Of a stretch of 64,000 nucleotides of DNA, positions 53,829-61,318 are shown in pieces. Numbering within the stretch: the first letter of the stretch is position 1; the number at the start of each line of letters is the position of its first letter. The position numbers were made by a program, and so were the translations under genes. This stretch comes from CAJQGY01 sp964523375 (GTDB lineage: Bacteria > Pseudomonadota > Gammaproteobacteria > Magnimaribacterales > D2472), in assembly GCA_964523375.1 (NCBI GenBank), contig CAZFYG010000006.1, positions 12,219 through 76,218 of the forward strand, in the 5' to 3' direction. The notes beneath the pieces were generated by a model. It saw only the letters and a list, made by a program, of their open reading frames with translations. It made no database searches and was not told the origin of the DNA.

Positions 53829-55128
53829 AGATAATTGTCCTTGGCTGCTTTGATGCAAACTGTATACAAGACACTAATTCATTTAAATCATCAATTCCTA
53901 TCCAAAAAATATGCCATTTATCTATTTTTTGAAACCCATCAGCAACATCTTTATAAAATTTATTAATAGAATTAGTTGATGCAGATCTCCAAAATATTTT
54001 TCTATTTTCTTTTATCATCTTCTTCCACATCGCATTACCAAGACCCTCTCCTTTTGCAGAGGGGATGACTGAGAACTTATCCATGTAAGTAACAGAATGG
54101 TCATTTGATAGAACAATTGCAGATCTTTCACATTCACTAATTAGGTAGCTTTTTCTACCAGTATTGAAATAATTTGGCGCAAGTTTGCCATTGAAGGATG
54201 ACTCTAAAATGCTTTTTAAGAATTTGGTTTGATTTTCATCAATACAATCATATCTAGAGATGTTGTGACCAGCTTTAACCAGTGTGCCTGATCCTGCATC
54301 AGTGAATAACTCCTTACTTAAATGAAGTGAGGTGGTAATAGATACAGAGCTTTTGGATGGAAGGACATCGGTTAGTAATTTTATTTGTTGAAGCTTTAGT
54401 TTCATGCCTGAGTGCAACCAACTTTCACTCATTAATTGTTCATAATCATCATTAATATTTATATTCGTAATGAGTTGGTTGTTTTCATTAAATATACCTC
54501 CAACCTCAGATAGAAAGACAACCTTATCAGGCATAATTTCTTTAGCTAAAGCTAAAGTTGCCATATCTGCATTTATATTGACATCTTGAGTTGATTTGGT
54601 CTTGCCTAATGGTGATATAACAGGAACAATACCTTTGCTTATCGCCTTTGTAATCATTGCTGTTTTAACTCCTACTACATCTCCAACATAACCCAATTCA
54701 GGATTATTTATCTCACAATTAAAAATATCATTTACCAAAGAAACTGCATTAATATTATTTTCATTTAATAAATTAACTAAGTTAGTATTTTCTTCGGCAA
54801 AGACCTTTAAGGCTGTTTGTAGAACCTTTTCAGAACTAACTCTCTGGCCATCAATAAAAGAAAAATCAATTTTTTCTTTCTCAAGTCTTTCGCTTAGCAT
54901 TGGTCCTGCACCATGAACAATAATAGGAATAAGACCCACTTCGTTTAGAAACCCAATTGATGAGATTAAATTATCTATATCATTTTTAAGTATCGCTCCG
55001 CCCACTTTGATAAGCGCAAACCTGTAATCATCTGATGAAAATCTCTCTATATATTTTCTAATTTCTTTTTCGCTACTCATCCCACTAAGTAGCTTTATAA
55101 AAGTATTTTTTGTGTAAGTTTTATTCAT
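53821..55128 (-). CDS. argB: Bifunctional N-acetylglutamate kinase/synthase (kinase fused to acetyltransferase)
   Basis: 435 residues. The first about 285 are an amino-acid kinase domain (ALIKVGGAIL, PIIVHGAGPMLSERL, NINADMATLALA, FLSEVGGIF). The last about 150 are a GNAT-like acetyltransferase with the acetyl-CoA loop SAKGEGLGNAMWKKMI near residue 361. This architecture matches the vertebrate-like NAGS/K of Xanthomonas and Maricaulis, which performs both step one and step two. No separate argA or argJ is needed in that case. It lies 3 nt after argG and overlaps argC. Whether the synthase half is active cannot be judged from sequence. Confidence 0.93.
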   Translation of the reverse strand: MNKTYTKNTFIKLLSGMSSEKEIRKYIERFSSDDYRFALIKVGGAILKNDIDNLISSIGFLNEVGLIPIIVHGAGPMLSERLEKEKIDFSFIDGQRVSSEKVLQTALKVFAEENTNLVNLLNENNINAVSLVNDIFNCEINNPELGYVGDVVGVKTAMITKAISKGIVPVISPLGKTKSTQDVNINADMATLALAKEIMPDKVVFLSEVGGIFNENNQLITNININDDYEQLMSESWLHSGMKLKLQQIKLLTDVLPSKSSVSITTSLHLSKELFTDAGSGTLVKAGHNISRYDCIDENQTKFLKSILESSFNGKLAPNYFNTGRKSYLISECERSAIVLSNDHSVTYMDKFSVIPSAKGEGLGNAMWKKMIKENRKIFWRSASTNSINKFYKDVADGFQKIDKWHIFWIGIDDLNELVSCIQFASKQPRTIIYD

Positions 55129-55131
55129 GAC

Positions 55132-56322
55132 TTATTTTTTGTTTACTTCTGCCCATGTTGCGGTGCTTTGTCCAAGCAGTTTTATAAATCCAGTTGATTC
55201 ATCTGAGCTCCATGATGCAGATTGAGCATATACAGCATCTTTTTTTACAAGCTTCTTCTTAGCATCAACCCCAACCGCATCTGCTCTTCCAGCAGTTAAA
55301 TTAATCTCAACTGTTCCAGTGACAGAAGATTGAATATCCTCAAGAAAATTTTCCAGATTTTTGGTTAATGGATCAAAGTAAAAACCGCTATAGACTAATT
55401 CAATCCATCTTTTTCCAATACTTGGTTTAAAGTGGTTCTGTTTATCTGTAAAAACGATCTCCTCAAGCGCTTTATGGGCTTTTTGAAGAATAGTTATACC
55501 TGGAGCTTCAAACAAAATTCGACCTTTAATACCTATGATCGTATCACCAGTAAAGATTTCTCTCCCCACACCATAACTTCCACCCAATGAATTTAAGTGC
55601 CTTAATAAATCTGGTCCATTTAAAGGCTTACCATTAATTTTTTTCGCTTCTCCCTTAATAAAATCAATTGTTATTTTTTTGTCTTTTTTTGGATATTGGC
55701 TAGGCTTTTTGCACAAAATGTAGCTTTGGTCAGATGGTTGATTCCATTCATCTATCTCCGAGCCTGAAACGGTAGCACCCATAATATTTTCGTTAATACT
55801 ATATTTTGAACTTAAAGATGATACTTTATAGCCTCTTTTGATAAGATATTCTTTCTCATACTCTCTAACATCTTTGGTAGTATTTTGGATTTCTCTAATT
55901 GGAGTGATGGTTTTAAAATTCCCAAGGGCTTGTATAGATAAATCAAACCTTACCTGATCATTACCCATTCCAGTGCAACCATGTGCAATATTCTTTGTCT
56001 TTAATTTTTTACATAATGCGACTGTTTCTTTTACTATCAAGTATCTGTCAGAGCAAAGTGCTGGATACCTGTCCTGATATAAAGATCCAGACCAAATTAA
56101 GGGTTTAATAATTTCCTTCCACAAAGGTTTGTCAATATTTTTATTAACATGCTTAATTGCACCAAGTTCAATTGCTCTTTTTGTTATTTTTTTTTGTTCT
56201 TCTAATGAGGTTCCACCAGTATTAATAAAAATGGTATGGACCTCAAAGCCTTGTTCGACTAGATAGGGAACACAGAAACTAGTATCTAATCCACCTGAAA
56301 ACGCTAAAACGATTTTTTTCAT
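55132..56322 (-). CDS. argG: Argininosuccinate synthase
   Basis: 396 residues joining citrulline and aspartate with ATP. The pyrophosphatase loop is LAFSGGLDTSFCVPYLVEQG (about 5-24), with ITPIREIQ and GCTGMGNDQVRF further on, all typical of ArgG. The start overlaps the transcarbamylase stop by 4 nt. Second gene of the operon. Confidence 0.95.
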   Translation of the reverse strand: MKKIVLAFSGGLDTSFCVPYLVEQGFEVHTIFINTGGTSLEEQKKITKRAIELGAIKHVNKNIDKPLWKEIIKPLIWSGSLYQDRYPALCSDRYLIVKETVALCKKLKTKNIAHGCTGMGNDQVRFDLSIQALGNFKTITPIREIQNTTKDVREYEKEYLIKRGYKVSSLSSKYSINENIMGATVSGSEIDEWNQPSDQSYILCKKPSQYPKKDKKITIDFIKGEAKKINGKPLNGPDLLRHLNSLGGSYGVGREIFTGDTIIGIKGRILFEAPGITILQKAHKALEEIVFTDKQNHFKPSIGKRWIELVYSGFYFDPLTKNLENFLEDIQSSVTGTVEINLTAGRADAVGVDAKKKLVKKDAVYAQSASWSSDESTGFIKLLGQSTATWAEVNKK

Positions 56323-57323
56323 TTCTCTTCCTCTAATAATTTTGTTAGTAGTGATTTTTGAACATGCATTCTATTGTCTGCTTCCTGAATAGCCACACAA
56401 TAATTAGAATCCATAACCCCGTCAGTGGCTTTTATATTTCGTCTTAAAGGCAAACAATGGCTGAACTTCGCATTATTTGTTAATGCCATTTTTTCTTCGT
56501 TAACAATAAAATGCTTGTATTTATCTCTTATTAGCTTTTCTTCGCTAGGATTTCCATAATAATTGAGAGAGCCCCAGCTTTTTGCATAGACAATGTCAGC
56601 ATTTTTATAACCATGCTCAATATCATTTGTTACCTCAAACGACCTTCCATTTAGTTCACAATTTTTCTTTGCTGTATTCATATAGCTGTCGTGCAAAAGA
56701 TAATCATTTGTTGGACATAGTAGTTTTACATTCATTCCAAATTTACTAGCAATTAATATTGATGAATTTGCAACTGCTGTATTTAATGGTTTAGGGTGAT
56801 AGGTCCATGTAAGAAGGTAGTCTTTTCCAGAAAGGTCTCCTAATTGTTCTTGCATAGTTAAGATATGGGCTAATTCTTGGCATGGGTGCGTTATTGTTTC
56901 CATATTTACAACTGGGACAGAGGCATATTTAGCAAAGCTTTTAATAACGTTATCAGACAAGTCTTCTTCTAAATTTTTAAATTTAGGAAAAGATCTTATG
57001 GCTATAAGATCACAATATGAAGACAGCACTTTTGCAACTTCTATAATATGCTCTTCGGCCTCCCCATCCATAACCTCGTTTAACTTAAACTCAATTGGCC
57101 AAGCATCTTTGCCAGGATGGAGAACAACTGCAAGCCCTCCCATCTCTTGTATACCAAGCTCAAAACTTGTTCTTGTTCTCATAGATGGGTTGAAGAAAAG
57201 CAATGCTATAGATTTATTTTTTAAATTATTTTGGAATTTATTAGTTTTTAGATCTTTTGCATAATCTAAAATTTCTTGCAAGTCTGATTTTGACCAGTCA
57301 TGTGTAGAAATAAAATTTTTCAT
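56319..57323 (-). CDS. argF': N-acetylornithine carbamoyltransferase (AOTCase)
   Basis: 334 residues. Carbamoyl phosphate loop SMRTRTSFE (47-55), then VVLHPGKDAWPIEFKL and MDGEAEEHIIEV, MNVKLLCP, the ornithine-analogue region LTWTYHPKPLNTAVANSS (171-188) and HCLPLRRNIKATD with a lysine at 298. From memory this follows Xanthomonas campestris AOTCase almost residue for residue, including the glutamate (E90 here, E92 there) that separates acetylornithine from succinylornithine enzymes. It therefore makes acetylcitrulline, not citrulline. First gene of the operon, directly below an attenuator. Confidence 0.92.
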   Translation of the reverse strand: MKNFISTHDWSKSDLQEILDYAKDLKTNKFQNNLKNKSIALLFFNPSMRTRTSFELGIQEMGGLAVVLHPGKDAWPIEFKLNEVMDGEAEEHIIEVAKVLSSYCDLIAIRSFPKFKNLEEDLSDNVIKSFAKYASVPVVNMETITHPCQELAHILTMQEQLGDLSGKDYLLTWTYHPKPLNTAVANSSILIASKFGMNVKLLCPTNDYLLHDSYMNTAKKNCELNGRSFEVTNDIEHGYKNADIVYAKSWGSLNYYGNPSEEKLIRDKYKHFIVNEEKMALTNNAKFSHCLPLRRNIKATDGVMDSNYCVAIQEADNRMHVQKSLLTKLLEEEK

Positions 57324-57341
57324 AATTGCCTTTATTTAAAT

Positions 57342-57369
57342 AAAAAAAAACCCAGCAAAGGCTGGGTCT
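57342..57369 (-). terminator. Attenuator terminator upstream of argF'
   Basis: Minus-strand stem ACCCAGC/GCTGGGT (57361-57367 with 57350-57356), 4-nt loop, followed by a run of nine T residues (57342-57350). It ends about 20 nt before the argF' ATG, so read-through is needed for operon expression. Confidence 0.85.
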
Positions 57370-57405
57370 AATTCACAATAGAAGAGACCCAGCTATATTG
57401 CCGGA
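57361..57405 (-). promoter_or_regulatory. Alternative pairings of the arginine leader (pause and antiterminator)
   Basis: Segment 2 (GCTGGGTCT, 57385-57393) can pair over 9 bp with segment 3 (AGACCCAGC, 57361-57369), which would block the terminator. Segment 1 (TCCGGC, 57400-57405), inside the leader reading frame, can pair with segment 2 over 6 bp including two G-U pairs. Ribosome position decides which forms. The pairings are exact; the mechanism is inferred. Confidence 0.7.
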
Positions 57406-57437
57406 ACCCGTCTTGTTTGTGTATTTGTGTTAATCAT
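57393..57437 (-). CDS. Arginine operon leader peptide, 14 aa
   Basis: Frame ATG to TAG encoding MINTNTQTRRVPAI. Arg codons AGA and CGG are residues 9 and 10. The stop codon lies at the edge of segment 2. A ribosome stalled at the Arg codons would cover segment 1, and one reaching the stop would cover segment 2. The ATG is 8 nt from the -10 box, so the message is probably leaderless. Role inferred from position and structure. Confidence 0.65.
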   Translation of the reverse strand: MINTNTQTRRVPAI

Positions 57438-57444
57438 CGGATTT

Positions 57445-57472
57445 AGTATAGCTATAAAAAAAACTTTGTAAA
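57445..57472 (-). promoter_or_regulatory. Arginine operon promoter
   Basis: Minus strand TTTACA (57467-57472) and TATACT (57445-57450), 16-nt spacer, ending 7 nt before the leader peptide ATG. Confidence 0.65.
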
Positions 57473-57486
57473 CAACCCAAAAAATA

Positions 57487-58635
57487 CTAATTATTTATTC
57501 TTGAAGCTAGGTTTTTATGAAAATTTACAATTGCTTTTTCAAATAGCCCAAATGTTAAGTGGGTGTTTGCAGCTGTAGTGACTGTTTCCTGAATAGCACA
57601 TGCAGCCTCTCTATCTTCGCTTTGACCTGATTCATTTACAAATTGGGCATCTTTTTTCACTTCTTCGAGTGAAAGACTGTTAGCGCCACTTTTTTTATTA
57701 TAAACAAGGTAGCTCACTGTTTTTACGCTTGATGGAGACAATGGCTCCATTATTGTTAAGCTTGTATGTTTGGATAAAAGAGAGATACTAGCATTGGGAA
57801 AAAGATGGTACACGGAAGTTGCTACTCCGTTTAATTTTCTTTTTTCAGGCTCAATATCTCTAATTTTTTCAATTCTCTTGAACGGGAAAATAATTCTTGA
57901 GTTAGGTCCATCAGTTTCTACAACGTTAACATTATTTAAACCATAAGGATAAAAAGTATTTTTATGTAAAGATTTTATGTGGTATCCCTCTAATAATGTT
58001 TCTGTAAGTAATTTCCAGTTTGTTTCATCTGTAACTTCGCCTTGATCAAATAACACTGCATCTGGTCCAAAGTAATTAAGAGAGTTATTTATAAAATTAC
58101 TGTCTATGACTCCCTCTTGTTGAATATAAACTAGCCCTCCCTTCTCAACTGTACTTACCTCTACAAGACCATTATCTTTAGAATCTAGATTTGGAAATCC
58201 GCCTTGCCCTGGAATGTTTTTTAAGGAGCCATCTAGAGAGTATGACCATGCATGATAAGGGCATACAAAAGCTTTCTTTTTGCAACCATTGCCACTTGCA
58301 ACCTTCATTCCCCTGTGCCTACAAGCATTGATGAATGCCCTTACTTTTCCATCCTCACCCCTAACAACAAGAAGAGGTGTTCCTGAAGCTCTGCGAGCAA
58401 TATAGCTACCATTTTCAATTAACGCAGCAGATGGACAAAATGGGATTGGCAATCTTCTTAATAAAGCAATTTCTGAATCAAAACGTTTTTGAGTATGATA
58501 ATTTTCAACTGGCTCTTTCCAAACCTCGGAACCCAAATCAGTAGTTCCATTATCTATATGTGTAAATATTTTGTCGATCGCATCTTGGTCATTTAAAAAA
58601 TTATTAGTCGAAAATGGATTGATAGTCTTTTGCAT
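57487..58635 (-). CDS. Rieske [2Fe-2S] aromatic ring-hydroxylating oxygenase, alpha subunit-like
   Basis: 382 residues from the ATG at 58635; a longer frame would run through tRNA-Leu. The Rieske motif is CRHRGMKV with a later CPYHAW, the C-x-H...C-x2-H ligand set. The non-haem iron site begins EGYHIKSLHKNTF, matching the D/E-x-x-H-x4-H pattern. No beta subunit or reductase gene is adjacent. Such oxygenases act on aromatic compounds, choline-like amines or sterols; substrate unknown. Separate from the arginine operon downstream. Confidence 0.88.
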   Translation of the reverse strand: MQKTINPFSTNNFLNDQDAIDKIFTHIDNGTTDLGSEVWKEPVENYHTQKRFDSEIALLRRLPIPFCPSAALIENGSYIARRASGTPLLVVRGEDGKVRAFINACRHRGMKVASGNGCKKKAFVCPYHAWSYSLDGSLKNIPGQGGFPNLDSKDNGLVEVSTVEKGGLVYIQQEGVIDSNFINNSLNYFGPDAVLFDQGEVTDETNWKLLTETLLEGYHIKSLHKNTFYPYGLNNVNVVETDGPNSRIIFPFKRIEKIRDIEPEKRKLNGVATSVYHLFPNASISLLSKHTSLTIMEPLSPSSVKTVSYLVYNKKSGANSLSLEEVKKDAQFVNESGQSEDREAACAIQETVTTAANTHLTFGLFEKAIVNFHKNLASRINN

Positions 58636-58695
58636 AATAATTGTTTCAAATGAGTTATAGATTGATGTTTGTACGATAGCACACGAAAGAATATA

Positions 58696-58780
58696 TGGTA
58701 GGGATGGAGGGAGTCGAACCCCCACGCCTTGCGGCACTTGGTTCTAAGCCAAGCGTGTCTACCAGTTCCACCACATCCCC
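58696..58780 (-). tRNA. tRNA-Leu (TAG)
   Basis: 85-nt class II tRNA with a long variable arm, anticodon TAG in a CTTAGAA loop, acceptor GGGGATG/CATCCCT, and encoded CCA at 58696-58698. Confidence 0.95.
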
Positions 58781-58839
58781 ACACGCAAAGGCATTATATA
58801 TATTATTAATAAGCTTTGGAAAGGTTTATTTTTATTTAA

Positions 58840-59229
58840 TTAAAGGTCGTAGGAAATTTCATTTCTTCTTTTCTTTTGAAGGTAATACAAGCAAGAAAAA
58901 AGTACTAACATTACTAAGAAAGTGTAAATAGAGTTTTGGTAAAAGCCCTCATAAATAAAACTAAAAACTCTCGCAACCATCATGCAACCAATGATAGAGA
59001 TAAGAATATTGCCAATTTGAACTTTTGATGACGAGTAGATAAACCTTATGGTTAAATATCCTGCTGCAAGGAAGAAGCCACCATACGTTCTAACAAATAT
59101 AGCCATAGGGTCTGAAGTTACATCAAAAGGAATATAAATGTGATTTATATCAGGTGTGACAATAGTTAAAAAACCAATCAAGAACATCCCTAATCCACAC
59201 AATCCTAGAATTAGCCTAGCAATTATCAC
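58840..59229 (-). CDS. DUF4345-like membrane protein
   Basis: 129 residues from a GTG at 59229, chosen because its G-TGA overlaps the stop of the upstream gene (4-nt overlap); a longer ATG frame would overlap that gene by about 60 nt. Four hydrophobic segments, with RTYGGFFLAAGYLTIRF and a MMVARVFSF motif recalling DUF4345. Ends in a basic, polar tail. Function unknown. Probably paired with the small membrane protein upstream. Confidence 0.6.
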   Translation of the reverse strand: MIIARLILGLCGLGMFLIGFLTIVTPDINHIYIPFDVTSDPMAIFVRTYGGFFLAAGYLTIRFIYSSSKVQIGNILISIIGCMMVARVFSFIYEGFYQNSIYTFLVMLVLFSCLYYLQKKRRNEISYDL

Positions 59230-59438
59230 AACACACCTAAAAGATATAAGGCTAATAGGAATGATAGAGATCCAATAAACATCCAAAAATACATCTCTTT
59301 GTGATTGTTAAATTTGTATGAGTTAATTGCTAAAAAACAGCAGAATATTGGAGCTAAAACAACAATCCCGTACCCTATTAAAAGCGCCAAAGGAATGAAT
59401 GCTAGTACCAGAAATAACTGAAGTGCTATCTTATTCAT
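59226..59438 (-). CDS. Small membrane protein, 70 aa
   Basis: Two or three hydrophobic segments (about 5-35 and 49-69) separated by a polar loop (NSYKFNNHKEMY). Not recognised. The stop overlaps the GTG start of the DUF4345-like gene, so the two are translationally coupled. Confidence 0.55.
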   Translation of the reverse strand: MNKIALQLFLVLAFIPLALLIGYGIVVLAPIFCCFLAINSYKFNNHKEMYFWMFIGSLSFLLALYLLGVL

Positions 59439-59480
59439 TAAGTAATAGAACTACTAATCGCCATTAAAGTCAAATGCAGT

Positions 59481-60134
59481 TTAAACGTCATCAATTAATA
59501 CCGATTCAGAAGATAGTTTAAGGCTTGTAACTTCTGTTTGAATTTCAAACATGGTTTGATTAATTTGTTTTTTGTATGACTCTAAAGCTCTTATTGAATC
59601 GTCTATTAACATTAACTGAGTTTCCAGAGATTTTATATCCTGAGGTAGTTTGTTTAAGCTTTCATAGCCTTCACTAAGAGAGTTAAATTCAACTTTCAAA
59701 CTTGCCAAGGCATTGGTTTGAGATTCTAAAAGCTTCGTAGTTTTATTTAATTGAATATCAAGAGATTTGAGGTCCGCATTTATGGCTTCGTCAATATCTT
59801 TTAATTTATTTATATCCACCTTATTTCTTTTATTACTTAAGTCCCAAAGCTTTCTAACTTCCTTGTCTAAAAATTGTAAAGAGGCGCTAATTCCACTCAT
59901 AGAATCCATGTTGCTTTCATCAACCAGGTTGAGCTGTTCTTCAAGAACAGAAATGCGATCATCAAGCATTTTTAGAGACGCATTTTTATCTTGGATTTCT
60001 GAGCTTTGCCAAAGAGCAAGAAATAAAATAGACATCAAAACAAGAACATAAATTAAGCCAATAAATAACCCTCCGTTATTGGACCGTTTTAAATATGATG
60101 GAGATGGTTTCTCAACTTTTATTTCTGAGTTCAT
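59481..60134 (-). CDS. Membrane-anchored coiled-coil protein
   Basis: 217 residues. One membrane segment near the N-terminus (about residues 25-43), then a long heptad-rich region (about 50-200) with leucines, such as LKMLDDRISVLEEQLNLVDES and SLETQLMLIDDSIRALESY. No enzyme motif. Type II topology would place the coiled coil in the periplasm. Not recognised as a named family; a role in envelope organisation is only a guess. Divergent from the acyl-CoA dehydrogenases. Confidence 0.6.
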   Translation of the reverse strand: MNSEIKVEKPSPSYLKRSNNGGLFIGLIYVLVLMSILFLALWQSSEIQDKNASLKMLDDRISVLEEQLNLVDESNMDSMSGISASLQFLDKEVRKLWDLSNKRNKVDINKLKDIDEAINADLKSLDIQLNKTTKLLESQTNALASLKVEFNSLSEGYESLNKLPQDIKSLETQLMLIDDSIRALESYKKQINQTMFEIQTEVTSLKLSSESVLIDDV

Positions 60135-60195
60135 ATTAATTAAAATAAATCATGCTTTGCTTTATACTTACATTTTACATAACTAATTACTAATT

Positions 60196-61308
60196 ATGAA
60201 TTTAGATTTTTCAGATGATCAAAAATATTTAAAAGAAGAAGCAAGAAAGTTTTTTAAAAAAGAAAATGCTTTGGGTTCAGCAAGAACCACACTGGAAAAC
60301 AAACTTCATACAGATGTAAACCTTTGGAAAAAAATAGTTGACCTTGGCTGGACCGGTATTACTATTCCTGAAAGCTATGATGGTTTGGGGTTAGGTCATT
60401 TGGAGCTATGTGTTCTTGCAGAAGAGATGGGAAGAACCCTTGCACCAATTCCTTTTTCATCATCTGTTTATCTTTTCACTGAAGCAATCATTAAATTTGC
60501 AAGTGAAGATATAAAAAAAGATATTCTGCCAAAGCTGGTATCAGGCGAAGTTATTGGAACACTTGCCGTCACTGAGGAATTAAATGCTCCTACTTCTGAA
60601 AATATTGTTACAAAGGTACAAAATGATAGGATTTCTGGAGTAAAAATAGCAGTTCCAGATGCAAAAGTTGCAACACATTCTATAATTGTTGCAAAATCAG
60701 ATAAAGGTGTGGATCTGAGACTAATCGATCACTCGTCAAATGGAATAACCATTGCCCATACCAATAGTGTGGACGAGAGCAGAGGTCATTTTTCTTTAGC
60801 AATTGAGGATGTTTCCAGCAAATTGATTGGTGAAGAGGGAAATGGCTGGGAGTGCTATGAAAGGCTCATAGATCATGCAGCTGTATTATTTAGTTTCGAG
60901 CAGCTAGGTGGCGCTCAGGCCTCTATGGAGATGGCACTTAGTTATGCCAAGGAACGGTATGCATTTGGAAGACAGATAGGCTCTTTCCAGGCTATAAAAC
61001 ATAAGCTTGCTGATATGTATATCTCTATAACATTGGCGAAATCTAATGCGTATTATGCTGCATGGGCGCTATCCACTGAATCATCTGACCTACCAGTTGC
61101 ATCAGCAACAGCAAGAGTAAGCTCGACAAAAGCATTTCAATTTTGTTCAAAAGAAAATATTCAAACACATGGGGGGAATGGTTTTACATGGGAATATGAC
61201 TGCCATTTATTCTATAGGAGATCGAAGTTACTTTCTTTAAACTTAGGATCAGTAACTAATTGGAAAAATAGACTTGTGACGGGTCTAGAAAAATCAAACG
61301 CAAGCTAG
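60196..61308 (+). CDS. Acyl-CoA dehydrogenase, subunit with QTHGGNGFTWEYD motif
   Basis: 370 residues. The N-terminal domain has GWTGITIPESYDGLGLGHLEL. The C-terminal domain has YAFGRQIGSFQAIKHKLADMY and THGGNGFTWEYD, the usual glutamate-bearing loop, but it lacks the downstream EGT/GGTxEIxR motif that closes most acyl-CoA dehydrogenases. The substrate-loop motif is also weak (LAVTEELNAPTSEN rather than T-E-P-x-A-G-S-D). Pairs with the next gene 10 nt downstream. Probably one half of a heteromeric enzyme. Confidence 0.88.
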   Translation: MNLDFSDDQKYLKEEARKFFKKENALGSARTTLENKLHTDVNLWKKIVDLGWTGITIPESYDGLGLGHLELCVLAEEMGRTLAPIPFSSSVYLFTEAIIKFASEDIKKDILPKLVSGEVIGTLAVTEELNAPTSENIVTKVQNDRISGVKIAVPDAKVATHSIIVAKSDKGVDLRLIDHSSNGITIAHTNSVDESRGHFSLAIEDVSSKLIGEEGNGWECYERLIDHAAVLFSFEQLGGAQASMEMALSYAKERYAFGRQIGSFQAIKHKLADMYISITLAKSNAYYAAWALSTESSDLPVASATARVSSTKAFQFCSKENIQTHGGNGFTWEYDCHLFYRRSKLLSLNLGSVTNWKNRLVTGLEKSNAS

Positions 61309-61318
61309 AGGTAAAAAT

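Noticed and set aside
57478..57500. ArgR-type box upstream of the arginine promoter
   Set aside because: The AAGAATAAATAATTAGT stretch matches only weakly, lies at the end of the Rieske gene, and AT-rich DNA gives such matches by chance.
58636..58737. N-terminal extension of the Rieske oxygenase
   Set aside because: It overlaps tRNA-Leu; the ATG at 58635 begins a plausible N-terminus.
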